Shown: piece after piece, positions 1-10,776 of the stretch
Numbering within the stretch: the first letter of the stretch is position 1
How the letters are laid out: the number at the start of each line of letters is the position of its first letter
From: Kutzneria chonburiensis
GTDB lineage: Bacteria > Actinomycetota > Actinomycetes > Mycobacteriales > Pseudonocardiaceae
NCBI RefSeq assembly: GCF_028622115.1
Contig: NZ_CP097263.1
Location: 372,001-436,000 of the forward strand
Direction: 5' to 3'
Length of the DNA stretch: 64,000 bases
The notes under the pieces: generated by a model
What the model was told of the DNA's origin: nothing
Databases searched by the model: none
Seen by the model: only the letters and a program-made list of their open reading frames with translations
Program-made: the position numbers and the translations under genes

Positions 1-1048
<1,048 letters not shown>

Positions 1049-1122
1049 CCGAATGCGCGGATGCCTCATAGGGCAGCGATCTCCTTTTATGGTGGGGATG
1101 TCGGGCAACGCCCGGGATGCTG

Positions 1123-1144
1123 TGGCTCACTGACCACTGAGCCA
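1123..1144 (+). promoter_or_regulatory. Small inverted repeat just before the ribosome binding site of the giant secreted protein
   Basis: TGGCTCA (1123-1129) and TGAGCCA (1138-1144) form a 7-bp perfect inverted repeat with an 8-base loop. It touches the GGAG that serves the GTG at 1155. It could be an operator or a hairpin that modulates translation; no function is shown by the sequence itself. Confidence 0.35.
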
Positions 1145-1154
1145 GGAGACATCC

Positions 1155-4100
1155 GTGATGCGAGCCGTTCGACGGCGCGCGGTGCTGGGCGGGCTGCTCG
1201 CGGCAGCCGTGCTCGGCACCACGCTGGTCGTACCCCCGCAGGCCTCGGCCGCCGCGATCGACGACAATGCGTTGGCCAACGTCCTTGTCGGCGACTACGT
1301 GCGCTTCGCCGACAAGGACCGGGACTACGCCAAGCACCTCGTCGCCAGCGCCGAGCTGCTCGACTACCGGGCCGCGCACCCCGACAAGGACGAGCAGGCG
1401 CTGGCCAAGCACCTCAGCGACGTGCAGCTGGCCATCGAGAAGGCCGTGCCGTCCTCGCTGGGCCAGGACTACGAGATCGCCGGTGCCGCGCTGGTCGCCG
1501 TGCACAGCGTCGCCGACGCCACGATGACCGGGCCACAGATCGAGAAGCTGCTGGTCGCGCTGACCGCGCGCGACATCCGCCCGCAGTCCGGCCTGATGGT
1601 CGACCGCCTGTCCGGTGAGTTGCAGGTGTACTCCTGGACCGTCGGCTACGAGAATGCGCAGGCCGATGTGTGGGCCGGCGTCGCCGGCTCGGCCCGGGCC
1701 GACGCCAAGTTCGACAACGCCTGGTTCTCCGCCCTCGGCGCGCAGGTCGGTGCCGGCGGGTTCCACGCCAGGTCGACGGCGCTGGACGTCTCCAAGATCC
1801 CCGAGTTCAAGCTGGCCTTCAACGCGGCCGACTACCTGGCGCTGCGCGACGATCCGACGCAGCTGAAGGTGTACACCGAGAAGAAGATGCAGGACCAGAT
1901 CGCGCAGACCGAGCTGGACATCAAGAACGGCAAGATCAAGCTCGAGGCGGCCAAGCCCGACGGGACGAAGACCAAGGAGCAGCTGACCAAGGAGCAGGAG
2001 GAGCGACAGCAGTACATCGACGGCGCCAAGTCCGCCTTCGACGGCCTGTCCTGGTTCCTCGGCGCGGTCGGCGACAAGGACGCGGCCCGCGACCTCAAGG
2101 CGTTCGGCAGCGGCGCGATCCAGGTCGCGACCGCGATCAACAAGTGCATCACCGCGTTCCAGGCCATCAACGCCGTGATGTCACTGGCCACGGTCGCCTT
2201 CACCGGCAACGTGATCGGCGCGATCAGCACGCTGGTCGGGCTGTTCGCCGGGGCCGGGCCGGACATGAACCTGCAGATCCTCCAGGAGATCCAGAACCTG
2301 CGGCAGGACATCCAGAACCTGCACAACGACATGCTCAAGCAGTTCGCCCGGATCGACCAGCGGCTGGCCGACATGACCCAGCGGCTCAACCTCCAGCTGG
2401 ACCACATGCAGGGCACGGTCGACCAGATCAAGAGCCAGGTCGGCACCATGATGACCAACCTGACCGCGATCGACGACACGCTGCGCAACATCGGGTCCAG
2501 CACCGCGGCCGGCTTCCAGGGCACGCAGGTCGCGCCGGTGCTCAAGCAGGCCAACACCGCGCTCGACGTCACGCTGACCCACCCCGACAAGACCGTGACC
2601 GAGCAGATGTACAAGGACGCCGAGCCGGAGTTCTACACCGCGGGCAACGACATCCCGGTCATGCCGTCGGTCTTCACCACCGACACCGCCTCCCTCGGCG
2701 ACCACACCACGCACACCGCCGTCGACCAGCTGGACAAGTACGGCCCGACCGGCAACATCACCTATCTCGCCGCACTGGCCAATTCCCGGTGGAGCGCGAA
2801 GATCCAGGTGCCCGACCACGTGGCCAACGCCGACATGTGGAGGTTCGGCTCGACCGCGTTCACCCTGCTCGACTTCCAGAACCCGGCGCTGGCCAGGGCC
2901 AACGGCAGCACGGTGTGGGCGAAGGACCTGCTCACCCGGGGCCACGACGTGGTCAACTCGGCGCAGGCGTTCGGCCAGGTCGGTCCGGACGGCGCGACCA
3001 GCCCGCTGTTCAACGGCCTGATGGGCGACTACAGCCGGGCGCTGGCCGGCTACTTCAACAGCCTGATCCCGCTGGAGAACGACGTCACGTCGACCAGCGA
3101 CCACTCCAACTACAACCTGTGGGCCGGGCCGACCCAGCCGACCTCGCTGCTGCCCGACACCGACGCGAACGACCAGATGGAGATGTGCAACAACGGCAGC
3201 ACCGACTTCCGGATCGCCCGGCCGGACAACATGAAGGCGTCCCAGCTGCCGCCGGCGACCATGTTCGCGCGCAACGTCTTCGGCGGTCACGCGGACGACC
3301 CGAAGCGGCCCGGCTACGGCGTCTGCTGGTACGCGACCTTCGAGAACGAGCACGACGTCCAGACACAGGGCGTCGAGTGCGGCCAGCAGGGCGAGCACCC
3401 GATCTACTGCACGCAGCACGACACGTACGCCGACCTGAAGGTGCGGGTGACCCAGTCGACCTGCTTCCCGGGGGTCAACTGCGGCATCGAGGGGGCCGAC
3501 CAGGCCTCCCGCGGCGGCACGATGATCGTGAAGCAGAACGTCCGCCTGCGGTGGTCCTGGGTCGGGGCCGACGGCACCGGGCGCGGCGGCGCGGACTTCC
3601 ACCTGGACCCGCGGGACCTGCTGAAGAAGGACTGGGACTCGACCTATCGCGGCATGTTCGAGCACAGCGCCGACGTCTGGGTCGCGGACGACGGCGAGGC
3701 CATCGCCAAGACGCAGGTGGAGAACTTCCTGCGGGCCAGCCAGGCCAAGTACTACGCCCGCGTGGCGGGCAAGGGCGATGACCCCGTCTTGGGGCAGTTG
3801 CAGGACTCGATCCGGCTGATGCGGGGCTACAGCGAGCTGGCGTTCCCGCGGTCGCTGCAGACCGACGACCAGTTCCGGGGCCTGCTCTACGGCGGCAAGT
3901 CGCTGCTGTCGAACTTCCTGGGCATGCCGGTGGACAAGGACAACGGGCCCCACCCCATGCTGAACGAGGCATTCGCGCGGGCCGCGGCCAACCTCAGGGA
4001 CAGCAGTCCGCGCCTGGCCTGGGATCAGGAGCAGTTCGACGGCGACGTCAGCAAGCCGTGCGGGCACGTGGACGGCATCTTCAGCGCCGACCCGTTCGCC

Positions 4101-5648
4101 AATTGCATGGCCTGGAGCGCGTCGCTGCGGCTGAACTCGCTGGCCGACCGGTACAAGGCGCATCTCAACCCGCATGCCGACGAGAGCCTGCCGGACGTGC
4201 AGAACCAGCTGCGCAACCTGTGGCTGGTCACCAAGTGGGTCTTCCCGAACGCCGGCGACCTCGGCGGGCCGATCGACCCGAAGCAGGACACCGTACAGGT
4301 CGACGCCGACTACGACGGCGACCACAAGACCGACAGCGCGTTCTGGCGGCCGTCCGACGGCATGTGGTCGGTGCGGCCCAGCACCGGCGGCCCGGTCCGG
4401 ACCGTCCAGCTGGGGCAGCCGGGTGACCTGCCGGTGCCGGCCGACTACGACGGCACGGGCAAGGCCGAGCCGGCGGTGGTCCGGCCCACGGCGAACCAGT
4501 TCTACGCCCGGCAGCTGCCCGGGGACACGCCGCCCGCGTCGCAGGAATGGCTGCGGCCGGACTACCAGCCCGTGCCGGCCGACTACGACAGGATGCAGCT
4601 GCTGGCCGGCCGGCTGACCCAGCTGGCGTACCAGTTCTCCAGCGGTGGCAAGGGTTCTGACGCGCCGATAGCGCAGACTGTGGCCCGGGACATCTTCCGC
4701 AAGCTGACCCAGGCCGACGCCCGCTACCGGTCGCAGCTGGCCAACGCGTCGGTCATCCTCGGCTCGTTCCTCGACGGCGCCGGGAAGAAGACCGAGGCAC
4801 TGGCCCCGACCCAGGAAGGCGTGGACATCTTCCGGGCGCTCGGCGACAAGCCGAACCTGGCCTGGGCGTTGACCAATCTCGCCTACCGCTTCTCGTCGGC
4901 CGGCCGGGTCACCGACGCCCCGCCGGCGGAGCGGGAAGCGCGGGACATCTATCGGGCGCTGGGCGACAAGCCGAATCTGGCCAACTCGTCGGTGCTGCTG
5001 GGGTCGTTCGACACGGGCGCCAAGTTGTACGACGAGTCGGTGACGGCGACGCAGGAAGGCGTCGACCTCTACCGGCAGCTCGGGGACAAGCCGCATCTGG
5101 CGTGGGCGTTGACCAATCTCGCCTACCGATTCTCGGCCGCGGGCAAGCCCGCCGACGCCCCGGCGCCGGAGCAGGAGGCCCATGACATCTACCGGTCGCT
5201 CGGCGACAAGGCGAATCAGGCCAACTCGGCCGTGATTCTCGGCTCGTTCCTGAGCGGCGCCGGACGGCACGACGAGGCGATCGTCGCGGCCAAGGAAGGC
5301 GTGGACGGCTATCGACAGCTCAACGACCAGGACCACCTGGGCTGGGCGTTGAACAACCTCGGCTATCGCTACGCCGCGGCCGGCCGGCCCGCCGACGCGG
5401 CGACCGCCGAACGGGAGTCGCGGGACATCTACCGCACCCTGGCCAAGACCGACCCGCGGACGTACCAGCCGCAGTGGGCCGAGGCCGCCTTCCTGCTCGG
5501 CAGCTGGCTGAAGCAGGCCAACCAGATCCCCGAGGCCCGGACCGCGGCCCAGGAGGCCGTCGACCAGTTCACCATCCTGGCCGCCGCCAACCCCGCCTAC
5601 AACGCCCGCCTCACCGACTCCCGCACCCTCCGCGCCTCCCTCGGCTAA
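1155..5648 (+). CDS. Giant secreted helical / FG-GAP / TPR protein
   Basis: A 1497-residue exported protein. Residues 1-33 are a signal peptide ([16 protein letters not shown] then ASAAA). Residues about 34-330 are helical. A Gly/Ala-rich hydrophobic stretch at about 333-372 ([18 protein letters not shown]) leads into a heptad-rich coiled coil at about 373-450. A Cys-rich part (about 676-775) follows, then FG-GAP/VCBS-like units ([23 protein letters not shown]) at about 1040-1145, and TPR-like repeats of an 80-residue unit to the C-terminus. The hydrophobic segment beside a long coiled coil recalls alpha-helical pore-forming toxins, which is inference only. GGAG precedes the GTG at 1155; the next codon is ATG. 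It stands alone, ending at a strong hairpin. Confidence 0.8.
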   Translation: MMRAVRRRAVLGGLLAAAVLGTTLVVPPQASAAAIDDNALANVLVGDYVRFADKDRDYAKHLVASAELLDYRAAHPDKDEQALAKHLSDVQLAIEKAVPSSLGQDYEIAGAALVAVHSVADATMTGPQIEKLLVALTARDIRPQSGLMVDRLSGELQVYSWTVGYENAQADVWAGVAGSARADAKFDNAWFSALGAQVGAGGFHARSTALDVSKIPEFKLAFNAADYLALRDDPTQLKVYTEKKMQDQIAQTELDIKNGKIKLEAAKPDGTKTKEQLTKEQEERQQYIDGAKSAFDGLSWFLGAVGDKDAARDLKAFGSGAIQVATAINKCITAFQAINAVMSLATVAFTGNVIGAISTLVGLFAGAGPDMNLQILQEIQNLRQDIQNLHNDMLKQFARIDQRLADMTQRLNLQLDHMQGTVDQIKSQVGTMMTNLTAIDDTLRNIGSSTAAGFQGTQVAPVLKQANTALDVTLTHPDKTVTEQMYKDAEPEFYTAGNDIPVMPSVFTTDTASLGDHTTHTAVDQLDKYGPTGNITYLAALANSRWSAKIQVPDHVANADMWRFGSTAFTLLDFQNPALARANGSTVWAKDLLTRGHDVVNSAQAFGQVGPDGATSPLFNGLMGDYSRALAGYFNSLIPLENDVTSTSDHSNYNLWAGPTQPTSLLPDTDANDQMEMCNNGSTDFRIARPDNMKASQLPPATMFARNVFGGHADDPKRPGYGVCWYATFENEHDVQTQGVECGQQGEHPIYCTQHDTYADLKVRVTQSTCFPGVNCGIEGADQASRGGTMIVKQNVRLRWSWVGADGTGRGGADFHLDPRDLLKKDWDSTYRGMFEHSADVWVADDGEAIAKTQVENFLRASQAKYYARVAGKGDDPVLGQLQDSIRLMRGYSELAFPRSLQTDDQFRGLLYGGKSLLSNFLGMPVDKDNGPHPMLNEAFARAAANLRDSSPRLAWDQEQFDGDVSKPCGHVDGIFSADPFANCMAWSASLRLNSLADRYKAHLNPHADESLPDVQNQLRNLWLVTKWVFPNAGDLGGPIDPKQDTVQVDADYDGDHKTDSAFWRPSDGMWSVRPSTGGPVRTVQLGQPGDLPVPADYDGTGKAEPAVVRPTANQFYARQLPGDTPPASQEWLRPDYQPVPADYDRMQLLAGRLTQLAYQFSSGGKGSDAPIAQTVARDIFRKLTQADARYRSQLANASVILGSFLDGAGKKTEALAPTQEGVDIFRALGDKPNLAWALTNLAYRFSSAGRVTDAPPAEREARDIYRALGDKPNLANSSVLLGSFDTGAKLYDESVTATQEGVDLYRQLGDKPHLAWALTNLAYRFSAAGKPADAPAPEQEAHDIYRSLGDKANQANSAVILGSFLSGAGRHDEAIVAAKEGVDGYRQLNDQDHLGWALNNLGYRYAAAGRPADAATAERESRDIYRTLAKTDPRTYQPQWAEAAFLLGSWLKQANQIPEARTAAQEAVDQFTILAAANPAYNARLTDSRTLRASLG

Positions 5649-5649
5649 A

Positions 5650-5706
5650 ACGCTGGGAAGGGGGCCTTCCTACACTCCGAGTGCAGGAAGGCCCCCTTCC
5701 CAGCGT
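5650..5706. terminator. Long hairpin between convergent genes; member of a repeat pair
   Basis: Arms 5650-5677 and 5679-5706 pair over 28 bases with one mismatch. The arm contains GGGAAGGGGGCCTTCCT, which is itself nearly palindromic. It lies just past the TAA of the giant gene and 6 bases before the stop of the convergent XRE gene, so it can terminate both. A related core occurs in the inverted repeat at 8716-8780. Confidence 0.8.
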
Positions 5707-5711
5707 CCAAC

Positions 5712-7259
5712 TCAGGCGGTGCGGACGGCGCGGATGGCGTCCTGGCATTCGCGGACGGCGTGGAGCTGGCGGTACTGGGCCGACTCCGTGACGAAGTCCT
5801 GGAGCTTGCGCCGGACCCGACCCGACCGCAGCCGCACCACCATCGGCAGCACGGACTGGATCAGCTCGCACGCCGCCTCCGGCTCGCCGGTGGCCAGCCG
5901 GGTGCGGGCCAGGCCGATCACGTCGAACACCCGGCTGCGGGCCCGTGACGGGTCGCGCAGCGCCAGCGCCCGGCGGATGTGGCGCTCGGCCAGGGGAGCC
6001 TGGGTGGGGTCGTGCCGGGCCAGGTCACGCAGCCGGGCGCCGATCACCCCCTCCATCTCCGCCTCGTCGAACGAGGCCATCCAGTTCGGCTCCGACGACC
6101 GGTCCCGCGCGCCGAAGCACTCCTGCGCGTGGCCGACCGCCCGGTGGAACTCGTTGACCCGGCCCATCAGCGCGTACGCCCACGCCTCACGGGTGTGCAG
6201 CAGCGCCCGCAGCGCCGGCGTGGCCGTGCGGCGGGTGCCGTACTGGCCCAGCTGCACCAGCTCCAGCCCGTCCTCGGCCCGGCCGAGGTCGAACATCTGC
6301 CGGGCCATGGACGCCAGGCACAGCGCGCCGAACGGCTCGTTGCGGCTGGCCTTGGCCATCCGCACCGCCAGCACGTAGTAGCGCTGGGCCGAGTCGTGCA
6401 GGCCGGCGTCGAACGACATGCTGGCCGCCATCTTGGACAGCTCCGCCCCCAGCTGGAACGCCTGCTGGGTGGTGGGCGAGTCCGGCGCCCGGCGCAGCCG
6501 CTCGGCCAGCTCGTTGAGCTGCCCGAGCACGGCCTTGCGGGCGACACCGCCGCCGCCCGACCAGCCGCGCAGCCCGTCGACGACCATGCGCATCGCCGCC
6601 AGCTCATCGGCGCTGATGACGCCGCCCGCCGCCCACTTGGCCAGCGGTTGCAGCGGTGTCAGCCAATGCTGCATCGGTTCGACGAGAGAGGGTCCTACCG
6701 CTACCGCGGCGCCTGCGGTCAGCGCCGCTCGTCTGCTGAGAGTCAAGTCGCTCCTCGTCACCTCTTCGACGGACCGGGCAGTGCTCAGCGCGTCCCAGGA
6801 CGGGGTGAAGACGTCCTGGGCCGTGGAGCCCTCGGGGTCACGGGGTCGGGGAGGGCCCGTGCGGTCGAACCAGAGGCGTTCCGGTGGCACCCGGAGCACC
6901 TCCGCGAAGGCGCGCAGCTTGTCGATCCGGTCGATCGGGTTCTCCCCGTTCTCGTACCGGGACAGCTGTGCCTGGCTGATGCCCAGCCAGCCCGCCATCC
7001 GGTCCTGCGTTATCCGGTGCGGGTGCTGCGGGTGGTGTCGGTACGCGCCGATGAGGCCGCCCATGCTCTGGTCGGCGAAGGCCTCGGCGAGCACCGGGTG
7101 GTCCCAGAAACCCTCGGGCAACGGGGGCGGGCCGAACACCTCGTCCCGCGCGCCGCGGCGGCACGCGGTGCACAGGCGGTCGGAGTTGTCGGCCGCGATG
7201 CGGGCGCCACACGGACATGTTCGTCCGGTGCTGGCTTGCCGTAACCTGATCGGTTCCAT
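5712..7259 (-). CDS. XRE-family regulator with zinc-ribbon-like N-terminus and helical-repeat sensor
   Basis: A 515-residue regulator. It opens with a CPCG...CTAC cluster (C-x-C-x13-C-x2-C pattern) that may bind zinc. An XRE helix-turn-helix follows (MAGWLGISQAQLSRYENGE, about residues 88-110), then a linker with the hydrophobic Tat-like stretch LSRRAALTAGAAVAV, and a TPR-like all-helical C-terminal half. This architecture is common among Streptomyces/Pseudonocardiaceae regulators, whose ligands are mostly unknown. The ATG at 7259 is preferred over an in-frame GTG at 7271 because GAGG sits 5 bases upstream of it. It diverges from the gene at 7508. Confidence 0.85.
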   Translation of the reverse strand: MEPIRLRQASTGRTCPCGARIAADNSDRLCTACRRGARDEVFGPPPLPEGFWDHPVLAEAFADQSMGGLIGAYRHHPQHPHRITQDRMAGWLGISQAQLSRYENGENPIDRIDKLRAFAEVLRVPPERLWFDRTGPPRPRDPEGSTAQDVFTPSWDALSTARSVEEVTRSDLTLSRRAALTAGAAVAVGPSLVEPMQHWLTPLQPLAKWAAGGVISADELAAMRMVVDGLRGWSGGGGVARKAVLGQLNELAERLRRAPDSPTTQQAFQLGAELSKMAASMSFDAGLHDSAQRYYVLAVRMAKASRNEPFGALCLASMARQMFDLGRAEDGLELVQLGQYGTRRTATPALRALLHTREAWAYALMGRVNEFHRAVGHAQECFGARDRSSEPNWMASFDEAEMEGVIGARLRDLARHDPTQAPLAERHIRRALALRDPSRARSRVFDVIGLARTRLATGEPEAACELIQSVLPMVVRLRSGRVRRKLQDFVTESAQYRQLHAVRECQDAIRAVRTA

Positions 7260-7507
7260 GGCACCTCGCACCCGTCACTGAGCGTGTTCACAGTGTAATC
7301 GCTGGTGAGAGCCTGTCTATTCACCTCATGCATGAACCGGTCGACCCTTCATCCGGACCGGTGATGCAGCAGCCGGATAGAACCCATCCGGGTGCGGTTT
7401 GGCGGTGGCCCGGCGTGTCGGCGCACCCTGCTGGCACACAGGGCGCCCGGCGACGAACCCGCCGGTCACCGCCGCAGCGACCGCCCGACCCGGGAGGACG
7501 TCCGCCA

Positions 7508-8008
7508 ATGCGTACCTCGACCCAGCCGCCACGAGCCCCGCAGGCCGTCGTGCAACCGCCGCAGCCGCCCGAGAGCAGCTTCGGCCGGACCCTTGGCGAG
7601 GTCGTCGCCAACTACCGGATGCTCGGCTGGCGGGTCAACGTCACCGAGCAGGGCGTGCTGCTGCCGCTCGGGCCGACCACCACCGCGCTGGTGATGCCGG
7701 CCCGTATCGGCTCCGCCGTGCTGGCCGAGCTGCGGGCCCGGATGCTGGCCGGGCCGACCCTGGTCATCCCCAGCCCCCAGGAGAACTGGCTGTTCCTGGC
7801 CGAGCTGGTCGCCCTGCTGCCGGCGCAGCTGCGCACCCCGTCCGAGATCCGGTTCGTGAAGTCGCCCAGCAGCATCGTGCTGCCGCCGACCATGACGCCG
7901 TACGGGCGGGTGCGGTGGGCCAACGCCCCCTCCTTCAGCCGGCACTGGCTGCCGCCGTTCACCGCCGTGCTCGCGGTGGCGCGCACCATCGCCAGCTCGG
8001 CCAACTGA
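7508..8008 (+). CDS. Conserved hypothetical protein paired with the XRE regulator
   Basis: A 166-residue soluble protein with a Pro/Gln-rich N-terminal 22 residues and a compact alpha/beta remainder (GRTLGEVVANYRMLGWRVNV, VLPPTMTPYGRVRWANAPS). I do not recognise a named family. The ATG at 7508 is chosen because GGAGG lies 9-14 bases upstream; the open frame upstream to 7328 is Pro/Arg-rich and unconvincing. It is transcribed away from the XRE gene, so it is a plausible target of that regulator. A perfect terminator hairpin follows. Confidence 0.65.
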   Translation: MRTSTQPPRAPQAVVQPPQPPESSFGRTLGEVVANYRMLGWRVNVTEQGVLLPLGPTTTALVMPARIGSAVLAELRARMLAGPTLVIPSPQENWLFLAELVALLPAQLRTPSEIRFVKSPSSIVLPPTMTPYGRVRWANAPSFSRHWLPPFTAVLAVARTIASSAN

Positions 8009-8052
8009 CCCCCTGCCGCTGCCCTGCCCGCTGAGCCCTGTCGCGGGGAATC

Positions 8053-8087
8053 GGCGCCTACCCGCGTTCGGGGCGCGGGTAGGCGCC
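8053..8087. terminator. Rho-independent-type terminator hairpin
   Basis: A perfect 14-bp stem (8053-8066 with 8074-8087, GGCGCCTACCCGCG) and a 7-base loop, followed by TCTTTG. It lies 45 bases after the stop of the hypothetical protein. Confidence 0.85.
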
Positions 8088-8233
8088 TCTTTGTCGGAAT
8101 TCCGCATTCTCTGAGCAGATTCCGAGGTCCGAATTCCGGCCGATTCACAGGTGATACGGATGAACCCCTGATCTCACGGCCACGTGTATCTGGTGGACTG
8201 TGCCTTACCCACCACCTTGCACGGAGGCTTGTT

Positions 8234-8695
8234 TTGAAGACGCCCGAGGTCATCGCCAACCCGAACCGCCGCCAGGTGCTCTGCGGCCTGGTCGCCGCCC
8301 TGGTCGCCGGCGGCGCGGTCACGACGGCGTGCAGCAGCCCGTCCAGCGCCTCGGGCGGCACCACCACCGACAACCAGCCCAAGGCGGCCGCCGGCACCGA
8401 GATCGCCAAGCTGGCGTCCGTGCCGGTCGGCGGCGGCCTGCTGGTCGACGAGCCGGGCGGCAGCGGCAGCAAGCTGCTGCTGGTGCAGCCCAGTGCCGGC
8501 GAGGTCAAGGCGTTCAGCGCCATTTGCCCGCACCAGGGCGTCACGGTCGGTGTGCCGCAGGGCGGCACCATCACCTGCCCCGGCCACGGCAGCCAGTTCA
8601 ACGCGGCCAGCGGCGCCGTCACCCGCGGCCCGGCCACGACCGGCCTCACCGCGGTCAACGTGAAGGTCAACGGCGCCGCGGTCGTGCTGGCCTGA
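8234..8695 (+). CDS. Rieske [2Fe-2S] lipoprotein
   Basis: A 153-residue exported Rieske protein. The N-terminus has a twin-Arg (NRRQVLC), a hydrophobic stretch and a lipobox ending in TAC at Cys34, so it is probably Tat-exported and lipid-anchored. Cluster ligands are the pairs CPHQG and CPGHGSQF (C-x-H ... C-x2-H), both intact. Such small Rieske proteins act in electron transfer; the partner is not visible here. It starts at TTG 8234, decided by GGAGG at 8223-8227; no ATG or GTG nearby fits. It sits between the accessory block and uvrC. Confidence 0.9.
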   Translation: MKTPEVIANPNRRQVLCGLVAALVAGGAVTTACSSPSSASGGTTTDNQPKAAAGTEIAKLASVPVGGGLLVDEPGGSGSKLLLVQPSAGEVKAFSAICPHQGVTVGVPQGGTITCPGHGSQFNAASGAVTRGPATTGLTAVNVKVNGAAVVLA

Positions 8696-8715
8696 CGTGC
8701 CTCCCACACGCTTCG

Positions 8716-8780
8716 CCCGATGCAGGGAAGGACGCCTTACCTGCGCTGGATGCAGGTAAGGCGTCCTTCCCTGCATCGGG
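8716..8780. repeat. 29-bp perfect inverted repeat downstream of the Rieske gene
   Basis: Arms 8716-8744 and 8752-8780 are perfect reverse complements with a 7-base loop. They contain GGGAAGGACGCCTTACCT, matching the core of the 5650-5706 hairpin (consensus GGGAAGGnnGCCTTnC). It can act as a terminator for the Rieske gene, but the shared core suggests a dispersed repeat family. Confidence 0.85.
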
Positions 8781-8817
8781 TCGGCGACCGCGTGCGGGAA
8801 CTGTCGGACCACGGCCG

Positions 8818-8823
8818 TAGGCT
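8818..8823 (+). promoter_or_regulatory. Candidate -10 box for a leaderless uvrC transcript
   Basis: TAGGCT lies 6 bases before the uvrC GTG, and no ribosome binding site is present in between. This is the geometry of a leaderless mRNA. The same TAGGCT-to-start arrangement recurs at several other genes in the window. Confidence 0.5.
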
Positions 8824-8829
8824 GGACGG

Positions 8830-10776
8830 GTGGCCGACCCGTCGACCTATCGCCCAGCCCCAGGCACGATCCCCGACAACCCTGGCGTGTACAAGTTCCG
8901 CGACCAGCACCGCCGGGTGATCTACGTCGGCAAGGCCAAGAGCCTGCGCAGCCGCCTGTCGTCGTACTTCGCCGACGTGTCGACGCTGCATCCGCGCACC
9001 CGGCAGATGGTCACCACGGCGGCCAGCGTCGAGTGGACGGTGGTCAAGACCGAGGTCGAGTCGCTCCAGCTGGAGTACTCCTGGATCAAGGAGTTCGACC
9101 CGCGGTTCAACGTCCGCTATCGCGACGACAAGTCGTACCCGGTGCTCGCGGTGACGCTGAACGAGGAATTCCCTCGCCTCTACGTCTATCGCGGCCCGAA
9201 GCGCAAGGGCGTGCGCTACTTCGGCCCCTATTCGCACGCCTGGGCCATCCGGGAAACGCTGGACCTGCTGCTGCGCGTGTTTCCGGCCAGGACGTGCTCG
9301 AACGGCGTGTTCAAGCGGCACGGCCAGATCGGCCGGCCCTGCCTGCTCGGCTACATCGACAAGTGCTCGGCCCCGTGCGTCGGCCGCGTGTCGGCCGACG
9401 AGCACCGCGACATCGTGCTGGACTTCTGCGACTTCCTGGCCGGCAAGACCGACGGTCTGATCAAGCGGCTGGAACGGGAGATGCTGGCCGCGTCCGAGGA
9501 GTTGGAGTTCGAGCGGGCAGCCCGGCTGCGCGACGACCTCGGTGCGGCGAAGATGGCACTGGAGAAGCAGGCGGTCGTGCTCGGTGACGGCACCGACGCG
9601 GACGTGGTGGCCTTCGCGCAGGACGAGCTCGAGGCGTCCGTGCAGGTGTTCCACGTGCGCGGCGGGCGGGTCCGCGGCCAGCGCGGCTGGGTGGTCGACA
9701 AGGTCGAGGAGACCGACACGAAGGGACTGGTGGACCAGTTCCTCAGCCAGTTCTACGGCGACCAGGCGGACATGGCGGAAAACGCGGAGCAGACGGGCAG
9801 CGCGGTGCCACGCGAGGTGCTGGTGCCGGAGCTGCCCGACGACGCCGAAGCCGTCCAGGACTGGTTGTCCGGCCTTCGCGGCTCGCGAGTGCAGCTCCGC
9901 ATCCCGCAGCGCGGCGACAAGCGCGCGCTCATGGAGACCGTGCAGCGCAACGCCGCCGACGCCTTCACTCAGCACAAACTGCGCCGTGCCGGCGACCTGA
10001 CCGCCCGCTCGGCCGCGTTGCAGGAGCTCCAGGACGCGCTGGGCCTGGACTCGGCCCCGCTGCGCATCGAGTGCACCGACGTCAGCCACGTGCAGGGCAC
10101 GGACGTGGTGGCCTCGCTCGTGGTCTTCGAGGACGGCCTGGCCCGCAAGTCGGAGTACCGCCGGTTCGCCATCCGTGAGGGTGCCGAGGGCGGCGACGTC
10201 GGCTCGATCGCCGAGGTGGTCCGCCGCAGGTTCGCCCGCTACCAGCAGGAAGCCGCCGCCCCGGTCGACCCCGATCGGCCCGGCATCGACCCGGAGACCG
10301 GCAAACCGCGTAGGTTCGCGTACCCGCCGAACCTGCTTGTGGTCGACGGTGGCGCGCCGCAGGTCGCGGTGGCCGCCGACGTGCTGGCCGAGCTCGGCGT
10401 GACCGACGTGGCCGTGATCGGCCTGGCCAAGCGCCTTGAGGAGGTGTGGGTCCCGGGCGAACCCGATCCGGTGATCCTGCCGCGGACCAGCGAGGCGCTG
10501 TACCTGTTGCAGCGCGTGCGGGACGAGGCTCACCGCTTCGCCATCACCTACCACCGTCAGAAGCGCGGGCAGCGCATGACCGTCTCGGAGCTGGACCAGG
10601 TCCCCGGACTCGGCCAGACCCGGAAGGCGGCGCTGCTCAAGCACTTCGGCTCGGTGCGCAAGCTGCGCGAGGCCACCGTGGATGAGATCAGCGGTGTGCC
10701 CGGCGTGGGCCGGCGCACCGCCGAGGCCGTGTACACCACCCTGGCGAGTGCCGGGAAGGAAAGGGAAACGCCGTGA
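8830..10776 (+). CDS. uvrC: Excinuclease ABC subunit C
   Basis: UvrC makes the dual incisions of nucleotide excision repair after damage loading by UvrAB. At 648 residues it has full family length. In order: GIY-YIG nuclease ([23 protein letters not shown]) at residues 17-95; the UVR motif binding UvrB (about 205-235, [15 protein letters not shown]); the RNase H-like 5' nuclease domain from about residue 415 ([17 protein letters not shown]); and a C-terminal helix-hairpin-helix pair ([18 protein letters not shown]). The GTG start probably gives a leaderless transcript. Its stop overlaps rapZ by four bases. Confidence 0.98.
   Translation: MADPSTYRPAPGTIPDNPGVYKFRDQHRRVIYVGKAKSLRSRLSSYFADVSTLHPRTRQMVTTAASVEWTVVKTEVESLQLEYSWIKEFDPRFNVRYRDDKSYPVLAVTLNEEFPRLYVYRGPKRKGVRYFGPYSHAWAIRETLDLLLRVFPARTCSNGVFKRHGQIGRPCLLGYIDKCSAPCVGRVSADEHRDIVLDFCDFLAGKTDGLIKRLEREMLAASEELEFERAARLRDDLGAAKMALEKQAVVLGDGTDADVVAFAQDELEASVQVFHVRGGRVRGQRGWVVDKVEETDTKGLVDQFLSQFYGDQADMAENAEQTGSAVPREVLVPELPDDAEAVQDWLSGLRGSRVQLRIPQRGDKRALMETVQRNAADAFTQHKLRRAGDLTARSAALQELQDALGLDSAPLRIECTDVSHVQGTDVVASLVVFEDGLARKSEYRRFAIREGAEGGDVGSIAEVVRRRFARYQQEAAAPVDPDRPGIDPETGKPRRFAYPPNLLVVDGGAPQVAVAADVLAELGVTDVAVIGLAKRLEEVWVPGEPDPVILPRTSEALYLLQRVRDEAHRFAITYHRQKRGQRMTVSELDQVPGLGQTRKAALLKHFGSVRKLREATVDEISGVPGVGRRTAEAVYTTLASAGKERETP

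Noticed and set aside
2181-5336. Very long open frame on the minus strand opposite the giant secreted protein
   Set aside because: It is a high-GC shadow: composition is Val/Arg/Gly/His-rich, it lacks domains, and the plus-strand frame has a signal peptide and recognisable repeats.
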